Shown piece by piece: positions 21,801 through 31,300 of a stretch of 64,000 nucleotides of DNA. The stretch comes from Parachlorella kessleri (lineage: Eukaryota > Chlorophyta > Trebouxiophyceae > Chlorellales > Chlorellaceae). Location: assembly GCA_001598975.1 (NCBI GenBank), contig BBXU01000274.1:1-64000 (forward strand), in the 5' to 3' direction. Each line of letters begins with the position of its first letter. Within the stretch, counting starts at the first letter, position 1. A program made the position numbers and the translations under genes. The notes under the pieces are model-generated. The model ran no database searches, had not been told where the DNA came from, and saw only the letters and a list, made by a program, of their open reading frames with translations.

Positions 21801-24242
21801 CGGAAAGAGCGAGTGTGCACACATGCTCCCTTGCAAAGTATGCAACAAATGAGAGACATCCACCGGGCAAGGTGAATCGACTCACAGGTCAGCGCCGCAA
21901 CCTCAACTGAGGAAGCTGGAACCAGCCACCAAACCAGCTCCATGCCACCGCCCTGCCACTTGTGCATGTGTTAGGTGAGCGCATCCAAGCTTGGACCTAC
22001 TGCACTGAGATACTCCCTGCCAGTCCGTCCAACCCATCACCTGCCCCTCCAAACACACCCCTGAACGACTGAGACTCCCACCAGACCAGCCGCCAACCAG
22101 CCTGCCAGCCCTCACCTGCACCGGCTGCACCGAGGTGAAGCCCTGGAAGTCTAGCCAGTCCAGGACGTCCCTCCCGCCGCGGCTGCTGCCGATGGCCCAG
22201 CGGTACTTCATGGGCCCTGAGTTGCTGGGGCTGTCAAAGTCGGAGAAGGAGAAGGCCACCGAGGTGGCGTTGGTCCAGAAGGGCGGCTCGGGGCTGAGGA
22301 ACCTGCGGAGTGGAGTTGTAGCAGCGACAGCGGGGGCTGTGCAATAAGGAGAGGAGACAGGGAAGCAGCAAGAGCCTGACAAGGAGGTAGTCTGCAGGCT
22401 GAGCAAGTTTGCAAGCTGAGCATAACGAAGCGGGCTGTGCATGACCCGTGCCTGCTCTCACAGTAGCGGGCCTTCACACCAGCCAAGACAACAAGCTAGC
22501 AGTCTCCCGCGGCATCCGTCCCAGACCCACTTGCAGCCGCGGTCTGGTACACACACGGGCGGTGCCACGCCACAGTAGCCGCCCTCGCCGCCGTCCGCAT
22601 CATCTACGGTATCTATGAGCGAGGTGCCCTCGAATGACAGGATCCGATCCCGCAGGCAGGGAGGCACCTCGTCACACAGCCCTGCATGGATGATCATGGC
22701 TGGCTTTGATGCAGAAACCTGAGCAAAGCGAGCCCACCGGGAAAAGCTATGTCTACCTGCCGGCCTGCCTGCTGATGCGGATGCTCTGCATCTAAATGTC
22801 TGGGGCTGCCCTGCGAGTTTTGCGTGCTGGACTTGTGTTAATGCTTTCTTTTGATAAGAACACAGCCTGGTGCTAGTCCCTCGCCCCGGCCAGCCACGCC
22901 ATACCGTTCAGTTGTGTGAAGATGCAGCTCCTCCCTTGCCTACAGCCACCTCTCCGGCATGTTTCGCCGTACCTGCGTTGTCCTCCACGCGGAACTGCCA
23001 CCAGGCACCCGAGCACCACTCCCGCGGCAGGCGCCCCATGAAATAGTTGTTGTTGAGCCACACATACTTGAGGTCAGTCAGCGCGCCCAGCCAGGCCGGC
23101 AGGGAGCCTGGAGGGGGAGTGACAAGGGGAGACGCCCGCTTGTATGGCAGAACCATGAGTTTTTTGGGCATGCTGCTGATGTGCTGCCTGCAGACCTGTC
23201 ACCTCATTGGCCTACACAGGATATCTCCTCGTCAAATCATATTGTGTGTGTGTGGGTTGATGCACCCATGGGCCGGCCTTCCCCTTCTTGGGACTTAGCA
23301 ATAGTGAGTGCAGGTGGCAGATGCACCAGCCACTGGTGGCATGCACCTGTGAGCCGGTTGTCGCCCACCAACAGCTGCTCCAGGCTGGTGGCGGCTGCCA
23401 GCGAGACGGGCAGGGACCCATACAGGTTGTTGCTCTGAAGGTTGAGGACTCGTAGCTCGGTGAGATTCCCCAGCGCTGGTGAGATGGTCCCTGGGGGAAG
23501 CACACGACAGGTGGGTCAGGCACAGTGACACTGCCTGTCCATAAAAAAGGCGGCAATGATAGTGGTGACGGTATACGTGACAAAAACTCAAAGGTGGAGA
23601 AAATGACACACATAGTTTGACAAAGCAGACAGCCCAGAGCTCTTAATATGTGCGTGAGTCCTGCACAGGCAGCTCATGAGGACAGTGCTCACCTTTCAGT
23701 GTGTTCCACTGAGTGATGCGCGGGTCCCCAAAGTTGATTTGCAGGACGCGTGACACATTGTCTGGGAGCGCTGGGGGAGAGCACATCTGCAAGCACGAGA
23801 ACATATACTGTGTCATTTTCAAAGCTATTGTTCGAGTCAGGTACTTACAGGGTAGGTGTCAGCCAGCGCAACATGGCAGCTCCATGTCGGAACGCTGGCA
23901 GTGTTCAGGCTGTCATTGAGATGCACCACATTGCCCACACACGTGTTGCACCACGGCAGCCATCTATTCCTGACCCACCATGCTATTGTTGACGGAGTAG
24001 AAGAAGTCCTTGCAGTCGCACTTGACGCCAGTCCACCCATCACCGCAGGGGTCTGTTTCCTTGCTCCAGTCATTCAGCATTGTAGCTGAGTCTGTAAGTC
24101 CAGCCTTAAAGGCCAAAAGCGCCTTCTTGTCGCCCGAAAAAGTGCTGGCCAGTGCGCCCGAACCGTGGAGCAAAAGCAGTGCTGCCACCACAAGCCGCAC
24201 AACCAGCTGCCGCAGGCACTGTGCGGCTCGTCTCCTCCTCAT
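9655..24242 (-). CDS. LRR receptor-like protein with three tandem nucleotide cyclase domains (36 exons, 2037 aa)
   Basis: Exons (minus strand): 24242-23979, 23786-23693, 23490-23347, 23107-22973, 22681-22531, 22302-22116, 21723-21568, 21186-21031, 20739-20561, 20249-20109, 20079-19945, 19874-19720, 19476-19351, 19091-19021, 18745-18603, 18353-18266, 17943-17818, 17587-17437, 17200-17082, 16775-16569, 16268-16186, 15981-15900, 15558-15480, 15232-15126, 14937-14867, 14565-14443, 14230-14031, 13795-13596, 13522-13448, 13266-13097, 12857-12507, 12250-12155, 11965-11559, 11311-11101, 10876-10226, 9934-9655. All phases close. Order: signal peptide, LRR N-cap, leucine-rich repeats, fibronectin-like modules, one membrane span (about residues 507-531), three class III cyclase homology domains (about 615-817, 858-1070 and 1085-1330), and a disordered Ser/Pro/Arg tail. 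It should sit in the plasma membrane with the LRRs outside and the cyclase domains inside, making cAMP or cGMP if active. The weakest junction is exon 11 to 12 (donor GTCAGC). Confidence 0.8.
11861..11902 (-). repeat. 21-bp tandem duplication within coding tail
   Basis: Two adjacent 21-base units (11861-11881 and 11882-11902) differ at a few positions. On the minus strand they encode DCLPEAT and DCLTEAS. The period keeps the frame. Confidence 0.85.
13097..15170 (-). other. Cyclase homology domain 3 (substrate-side half present)
   Basis: The start reads MAIVFVKVSKP where an active domain has the metal Asp. The second metal motif reads CKEPEAGKITVAF, with no Asp. Strikingly, exons 27-28 give TGRADYFGALPNLAARLM, which matches the intact signature of active class III domains: a base-recognising Asp, then Asn, then Arg. 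RTLDDAVLWGCHVQ and LRVRMGMAYG are also well conserved. The domain closes with LGYFQVK and KGTYRAEGIEG. Confidence 0.75.
15126..17560 (-). other. Cyclase homology domain 2 (degenerate)
   Basis: The fold is recognisable from LYELLATVAQQFQGYIFRL, FSSAVDAVRFCHAGQALL, GPRMAMAVHE, DYVGPAEEFVKLL, HGGQVVVSETAW and LGTHVLDEVSFPQP. The first metal-Asp segment reads FVSARTG and the second reads SESQGCY, so both metal ligands are missing. The Asn/Arg helix reads AEEFVKLL, so the transition-state residues are also missing. It is unlikely to be catalytic alone and may be structural or regulatory. Confidence 0.72.
17818..19745 (-). other. Cyclase homology domain 1 (metal-binding half present)
   Basis: It begins with FVITDLEDST (spanning exons 12-13), the class III motif whose first Asp binds metal. 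It continues with HDGYEINTEGDAFHVAF, which holds the second metal Asp in TEGD. The usual Lys before TEGD is Asn. The helix normally reading GPxVNxAAR reads GPAFQVTRD, so the transition-state Asn and Arg are replaced by Gln and Asp. AAHGGQVLMS and the closing LGLYKAP strand are present. Read by comparison with known class III cyclases; alignment by eye. Confidence 0.75.
20109..20249 (-). other. Transmembrane exon of the receptor cyclase
   Basis: Exon 10 encodes an extracellular linker (GGTSSG) and then about 24 uninterrupted hydrophobic residues (VVVLVAVLVGATSACVAVIT and on), ended by VREE/R-type charged residues. It is the only strong membrane span after the signal peptide, so the topology is single-pass. 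Confidence 0.8.
20561..24242 (-). other. Ectodomain of the receptor cyclase: signal peptide, LRRs, fibronectin-like modules
   Basis: Residues 1-33 are a basic then hydrophobic leader (MRRRRAAQ ... VVAALLLLHGSGALAS). DKKALLAFKAGLTD with WSKETDPCGDGWTGVKCD is the LRRNT_2 cap of plant-type LRR receptors. LRR units follow, with motifs LRVLNLQSNNLYGSLP, LEQLLVGDNRLTG and LKYVWLNNNYFMGRLP. After a Cys-rich linker (CGVAPPVCVPDRGCK), exons 6-9 encode beta-rich segments with motifs such as YYVVVQGINDAG and NYFVRVFAMNGAGLEGY, typical fibronectin type III strand patterns. Exons 7 and 8 are both exactly 156 nt and phase 0. Ligand unknown. Confidence 0.75.
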
Positions 24243-25396
24243 GGAACAGTCCTTGAGTGGTACTTAGGGCTGCTCCAGAGCCCACAGTTGCCGCCTGGCA
24301 AGCAGCATACCCCTACCCTGCACAAACTCGCATGCCCTGGTTACTCTGCTGCTCGCTGCCTGCAGCCGCTTAGCCTCTGTACAACCACACGGGTTGCATC
24401 TTCTATGCTTAACAACAGTCTGCCAGGGAATCGGCTGGACGTGGGTCAGTGTTCATGCCACACTGCCGCATGGCACGCCACTGACCAGGCCACACTCCCT
24501 AAGGAGCAGTATTATTGACGGAAATGTGGCTAAAACTATCGTACCTGCCGAGCCTCGTGCGTCGTGCAAGAGATGCAGGAAGATCAGGCAAGGCCAAACT
24601 ACCTAACAAGCAACAACGTCAAGGCCACCGCTCCTACAAGTATTACCCACGGCGCTCACATACTCTACTAAGGCGTTCCAAGGCCTCATAATACTCCCAT
24701 GGCATGCCATGGCACTCCTTGACCAGCTTGCGCTGCCTGCCTGGCGCTGCTTAGCCTGCTGCGCACACGAATGCCGCTGGTCTGCCTGGATTGATGGACC
24801 GACTGCAGGCCGCGGCCTGCCCGCCTATGTCTCCCAGACTGCAGGAACTCTATTGCAAAGTGCAAGGATTCCATACCTTCTGCATAGCATGACTGACTGC
24901 TCAACAATGTTTGCACCTTCGTGGCATGGTGGACCCTTGAGAAATGCCCAACCACTTCCGATTGACAGCAGGTCTGCCACTGCCTGTAAGGTTTCAACTC
25001 CTGATGACCGAACAATCCAGAACTCTTGGCGCGGAGCCTATCATTGATAAGTGTTGCTCATCATTGATAGGGCAGCAACCCTTTAGTCACACACGCCTGA
25101 TAGCAGATGTATGCACAGCCTTGCAGCCCAGTCTGCATAATAAATACTCTGTGCGACGCTGGGATCAGGCTTAGGCTGTGTAATCACAAGCCCCAGAAGC
25201 ACCGGAAAGTCATATCAAACTTGCATCTCATACATACTACAAGCCCTCTATCCTATCTACACTATCTCCAACAAGAGCGGAAGCCCGGCGGGTCCTATCT
25301 ATACTGTCTCCGACCAAAGCGCAAGCCCGTCGGGTAGGGGAGTAAATGGGGCTGTTAGCCTAAGTGTGCACGGACAACAGTACCTACGTTTCTGCT
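24243..25396. other. Intergenic region upstream of the receptor cyclase
   Basis: About 1.15 kb lies between the 3' end of the disordered coiled-coil gene (stop at 25397) and the start of the receptor cyclase (24242), both on the minus strand. It should hold the cyclase promoter and 5' UTR. No exon could be supported. The only structured element is the 42-bp tandem repeat at 25251-25334. Confidence 0.5.
25251..25334. repeat. Two-copy 42-bp tandem repeat
   Basis: Copy 1 is 25251-25292 and copy 2 is 25293-25334. Both start TCCTATCTA, share GAAGCCCGGCGGG/GCAAGCCCGTCGGG ends, and differ at a handful of positions. It lies just beyond the stop of the minus-strand gene ending at 25397, probably in its 3' UTR. 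Confidence 0.9.
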
Positions 25397-28300
25397 TCAA
25401 AGGGTGCTGTAGTTCCGGCTACCCTGCCGTGGCGGGCGGCTATCCATCTGCTGGGCACCAGTGTACAACGGCCTGAACATGTTGCTGTCACCCGCAACCC
25501 TCAGCAGGTTCTGTAGGTTGTGGGACTGCGGGGTACAGGGGTCCCAAGTGGAGCCTCGAGGCGGCCCCTCCTGCAGAGCAGCACAAGTCGTTCCGTGTTG
25601 TGTTATCTTCCTTTCAACTTTACTCACTGAGCAGAATAGGAGGTGTGTGTTGGGGGTAACCGAGGGAAGCCGATGCACCTAGGAGGAGCACACACGATGT
25701 AACAGGCGCATGAATACGGGTCCGCCTTGCAATCATGGTCAGGGGGTGGGTCCAGGGTATGGGGGCACTCTGCTGGGCACTGCCTGCACAGCATGCTGCG
25801 AGCACATCTGTAGTTGGCAGCCTCACCTGCTTCGGCCTCCTTGGGTGCCTAGCCGCTGGCGGTGCACCCCAGCCACGGTCCTGAACACTGGGCGGGCCAT
25901 GCTGCTGCTGCTGCATGGCTTGGTCGTAGCCAGCTTCTTGTTGTTGCTGGGAGTCGCCCCAGTATGGCTGCTGTTGCTGGCGGTCTGGAAGCATGGTGCT
26001 GCTCCACGGCGCTGTGGCAGGGTCGCTGTAATCTGTGCCAGCGGACCACCTGCCCCCGCCCGCCTGGTCCGGGTGCTGCAGCGGGGGAGGCGGCTGCCGA
26101 CCGTACCCTGGCTGTACCTCCCAGGGTTGAGACTGCTGGCGGCGATGTGGTGGCAGCCCAGCTGGTGAGGGATCACGACGACTGCCCTGTGTGCGCTGCT
26201 GGAGAGGGCGGGGGAGGGGTCCGTTGCTGCCCAGTTATCAAGAGCTGGCTGGACCTGTGGCAGGGTTCGTGGGTCTGTCAAAGGAGCAAAGGATGGCTCG
26301 GCACGGCCACCAAGCTCTAGTGAGGTTGCGGAGGCTCCACCCCTGCCCGCGCGAGGTAGTGGCTGCTGCTGCGGGAAGAAAGGCTCCCGCTCAGCAAGGG
26401 CGGCGGCTGCGGCAGCAGCATCTGGGTCGCCGGCCAGCACCGCGTCTGCGGCCGCCGCCGCAGCTGAGTAGGGTGGCGGCCGAGGGGACCGCGGCGACAG
26501 CCCGCCTGCTAGGCTCCCCGCCAAACCTGTTGGGCCCAACGACAGCGCCGCTGGTGGCACCCCAGCTGCGACAGCGGGCACAGGCGCTGCCACTGGTGCG
26601 GCGGTCATGCCATACTGCTGTTGCCGTCGCTGCGGCAGTATACTACCCTGCATGCTCCTGTGCAACTCCACACGCTCTCTCTGTGTGGCCAGCTGGGCCT
26701 CCCAACCTTCTCGCTCCTTCTGCAGCTTCAGGTTCTCCTCCCTCAGTGCCTCCAACTGCTGCCGGGCGCTGGTGAGCTCCCATTTGAGGTTCGATGCCTG
26801 TGGGCATATAGAGGGCAAACAGCAGTTGGGATGCAGGATGGAAGCCACTGGAATTCACTTTTCTGGCCGGCACAGCTCTTTCCAGGCGCAAGGCACTGCC
26901 CCAGGGTGCAGAGAATGCAGGGCAAAGTTCAAGATCCAAGCCTATCAGTGACACGCATGTGCTCCGTCCCTGTCTACCACTTGCTGCATCCCCTGCACAG
27001 TAGTCTGGTTGAGAAACACGCTGGCCCCATACCTGGCCTGCTTCCTCAGCAGCTGCCTTTAAGCGAGACTCCAACTGGTACACCTGCTCCTCCAGCTGTG
27101 AACGCTTCTCCGCCTCACTCTTGGCTCTGGTCCGTGTCTCCCTGGAGACAGTGGATGGGCAGTGGTAGGTGTACTTGAGGTTGAGTACCCACAGGACAGG
27201 GTAGGGTTTGCGGGTAGGTGCTGGCCACTTTACACATCAAATGATCAACCTAGTTTGACTCAGGTTATATTAAGCCAGCGAGCCAAGACGCGTACCTGAC
27301 ACGTGTCTCCAGGCGGGACAAGATACTCTGCATCTGCTGCTGCTGCCCCTCCCAGTCCCCTGCCCCTCCTCGAGCCAGGTTGGCCCGCAGCTTGCTGATG
27401 GCAGTCAAGGGGGTCATGTGAGGAGTGCCAGCCCCTGGTGTGGCGCCGGCGCCCTGCTCTGCTGCGCTGGCCTCGTCGCTGCTCAATAACTTTGACTGGG
27501 GCGTGCCAAAGCGCAGCGCAGTACCCCTGTTGTCACTGCTGTCCTCGCCCTCCTGCCCAGGGTTGGCGGCACTTGCGGCTGGACTGCTGGCAGCTAGAGC
27601 AGCGGCTGGGCGGAGCCGTGAGACAGGCGAGGGTGAGGAGGCTCCACTTCTTGCTGCCAGCGCTGCCTTTGCCTGTGGAGACGGGAACACCCGCCGCAGC
27701 TGCTGCTGCTGGGCCCCAGGCGACTGCTGCTGGTGAAGCGCTTCTCTGCCAAAGCGCTGGGGAGTGCCGTGCGCTGTGTGGAACGAAGCACTCTCCCGCA
27801 CGTTCACCGGCTGGGCGGTGTGGAAGGATGAGCTGTCGTGGGGAGCCCCAGCACTGCTGGTTGGCTCTGCCACCCGCTGCTGCTCTTCCAATGGAGGGAC
27901 AGTATGTTGGGCAAGGCTGGCAAAATCATGCACCTCCGCTTCTGCTGCTGCTGCTGGCTGGGGGGTATTCCAGTCTGGCTGACGTAGGCTAGCAGTGGGA
28001 GCAGGCTGGGCCGCTCTCTGCCCTTGGGATGCCAGCAGCTCCTGCGGCAGCAGGGACATGTGCTAGGGGTTATCACCCCATCCTGTCTCAAACCAGCTTC
28101 TACAGGCAGTTCAACTAATTCTGGCAAACAGCCAGTAGTGCCACTGCAAACCCTTCCCATATGGGAGCCCCGATAAACATGATGATGCCCAGAGCAACTA
28201 CAGACCTGAGCAGCAATCACCCACTAATGCTAGCACTCATACACCACCCCCATACCTGCTGGCCGCTGAGCTGGCGGCGCAGGTAGAGCGAGGAGATGAC

Positions 28301-31300
28301 CTCCCCCTGGTGCTTCAGCCGCTCATGGTACTGCTGGCTCTCAGGGCTGTACCGCTTGCCTTTCGGCTGCTGGCTGTTGCTGCGTGTCCTGCCTGCTATG
28401 TCGGGGCTGCTGCCACCTTGCACTGGTGTGGAAGCTGGGATGCCCGCCCCTGGTTGAGGGGAGCGCAGCCCAGCACTGGGCAGCAGGTGGCGAGTTGGTG
28501 ATGCCAGCCCAGCAGCTGCTGCAGCAAGTACTGGCCCCCGTGCTCCCGGGCTTGGCAGCGGCGCGGCCGTCGCTGGGGAGGCTGGGGGACCAGGGGACCG
28601 CAATGTGCCATGGCTGGAGGGGGGAGGCTGCTGCTGCTGGAGTGAGGGCAGGGGTGCGGTAGAGGCTGGGGCGGTAGATGGCGGTGCCTGCTGCTGCCGT
28701 GCTGATGGTAGCGGCTGCTGCTGGTCAGCCACTTGATCGAACGCAACCTGCGTGAGAAGCCACAGCCAAAAAGCCTTAGGGGCAGTACACGCTGCAACAC
28801 CAGGAAGTGCCCGCCAAGGGCAGTAAATGTGTGCTTCCCTTGGACTGAATACGTTCAGGTGCATGACCCCACTTCCCCTGCATGCAACACTGCTCCCACA
28901 TCGATGCCTGAGGAAGCCAAAGCAATGCGAGTTGTAAGCCATCGCCCTTACCTCCAAGGGCGACAGCCCCTGCTGGAAGACAGCAGCTGCCGATCCGGAC
29001 GCAACACCAGCTGCAGGGAGCGGCTGGGCCTGCCTGGCCAGCGACTGCCCCCAGCCATGTTGAGCTGCCTGCGCTTGCGCATCAGGTGACCGGGGCTGCT
29101 CACCCCACTTTGGCTGCAGTTGCTGGTGGTAAGGGGATGGACCACCCGGCATTCCCCTTCGCCTTCCAGCATGACCCTCTTGCCCAGCGAACCACCTCCG
29201 CCCAGAGGCAGCAGCTGCTCCTGCTGGCGCCTCAGCTGCTGCTGTGCCCGGCACTGTAACGCTGTGAAGCTGCACGTGCTCTTGGCCCTGCACCTGCTGG
29301 TGGACACCATATGACTGCCTGGACACTACTTCCTCCTCTTGGAGGCTTCCCTCGCGCTGTCGGAAACCCAGGGAGATGCTGCGGCCCATGTGGCGCTCCC
29401 CTGCGCTCCCTGCTGCGTCATGCTGCTCCCTTGGACCACTGCCAGGCTCCGTCATTCCGCTGGACGGCAGTGCAGATGGTATGTGATCTATGCGCAGCGC
29501 GGTTTGGCGGCGGGAGCGCCCCTTGCGGCCCTGAAGCTGCTGCTGCCACCCAGGCGCAGCAATGCTGCCGGCACGAGGCAAAGTGCTCTGGCTGTTCGTC
29601 GCCAGTAGCAGCTGCTGCTGCTCCTGTTGCCACTGCAGGGCAGCTGTCGCTGCCAGGGAGTACCGGAGGGGCATGGTGTCCGGGCTTCTCACAGGGCTCA
29701 TGACCTGCACCCCGGCTGCCGTCCAACCTTCCAGCTTCGCTCCACCAGTGCGGGTGCTGCCCGGAAGCAGCAACTCCCCTGCACCCTCCCTGGGAGCCCC
29801 GGCTTCTGCTGCCACAGTTTCCTCTAACAGCCAGCCCTCCTTGGGGCTGCACTGCTGCTCCCCCAGCTGAGTTCCAGCTGACATGGCCTCAGCCAGGGGC
29901 CCTAATGCCCCACGTGCCCTGCTCCCCTTGCCAGGGCTCCGGCTATGGTGCGTACCCTGGCCACTGGCACAAGCTGGGTCGGCTCCTGCCAGGGGCCCTG
30001 CCTGCCACAGAGCACTGTGGCTAGCTGCGTCACGGTTGGCTAACAGAGCTGATGCTCCTGCAGGATGAACGCTTGCACCTGTGTGAAAAGGAAGTGTGTA
30101 TGAGGACCTGGTGCTACCCTCTGCTACCATTGGGGTTCCTCTCAACACCTGCGCAGCCTGAAAACAAGTGCCCCTCTGAGATTTTTCGTCTCAGGCAGCT
30201 TGCATGCAAGCCTCACCCCTGCATCCCGTGCCTGCAACAATCTGCAGCCGCTAGACTGCCAGCTAGACATCTGAAGATTGTGCACATGAGTCTTACCAGC
30301 ACCACTTCCACCGCTGGGCCCCTCATCCCCATCCACACTCCCTTCAGGTGGATCCAAGGCTTCATCCAGGGCTTCTATAGGGTCTCTGCCAGCCTCAAGT
30401 CCTTCCTCCTCTAACAGCAGGGGCGGCAGCTGGAACGCCAAGCCTGTCCAGCTAGGCTTCTTGGCCTGCACAGAACACCCAGTACTTGTTCAGGAAGCAA
30501 GGCCCTGAACGTCAGACTGCATGCTAGCCCTGCAGAACCCTTGTTGAGCACGCCAAAAGCAGGGCGACGACCAAAGCATGGCACAGCAGCCAAATGGCCG
30601 AAAAGTGCCGCACTGGCCAGTAGAAGCTCTTGGCAAGATGACCAATGGCTAGCCAATGACTCGGGCACACCTTGCCCCTTACCTCTGCCCAAGCCTCGGC
30701 TTGCTGCTCCAGCTGCGCAAAGCTGGTGCTAGCAGGGCTAGCGGCTGGGCGCCACTGGCTGCGAGGCGCCACCTCAGGACTTGAAGCTCCCTCATCTGCC
30801 TGCACCAGTCTTACGCATACTGAGGCCGCACTCAGTGCTGCAAGAAGGCAGTTGCATTTACTCCACATATCGTCAATCCACACAAAGATGCTGCCTCCGT
30901 GCGCAGTGGTTATCTGGATGCACACGTCGTGCAACGTCCAGGGAACTGGGACCCTGTGTGACACAAGGATCCCTCTCCTGACAACTGCTCTCAAAGCTAA
31001 GCTTCTGCTCATACCTGCTCCAAGACAGTCTCCAGCACAGGGGAAGCACCCTTAGCCGCAGTGCTGTAAGCACTTCCCGGCTCCACACTCTGCCCATGCT
31101 GCTGCTGGACTAGCACCTGCTGTGCTGGGCTCCTGCTTCTCATGCCGCGGCCCAGCCGCCGCGGACTGGACCAGATGCCGGCCCCAGCCCCAGCAACTGC
31201 TGCCGCTGAAGGGGGGGTGGCATCTGGTGAGGCGGGCGTGAGTCGGGGGTGCGCAGGGGAAGTTACCGCACTGGGAATGCCAGCCCTGAGGACATTGGTG

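Noticed and set aside
24243..25250. Possible tRNA or small RNA gene in the intergenic region
   Set aside because: No A-box/B-box pair, cloverleaf or terminal T-run was found by eye.
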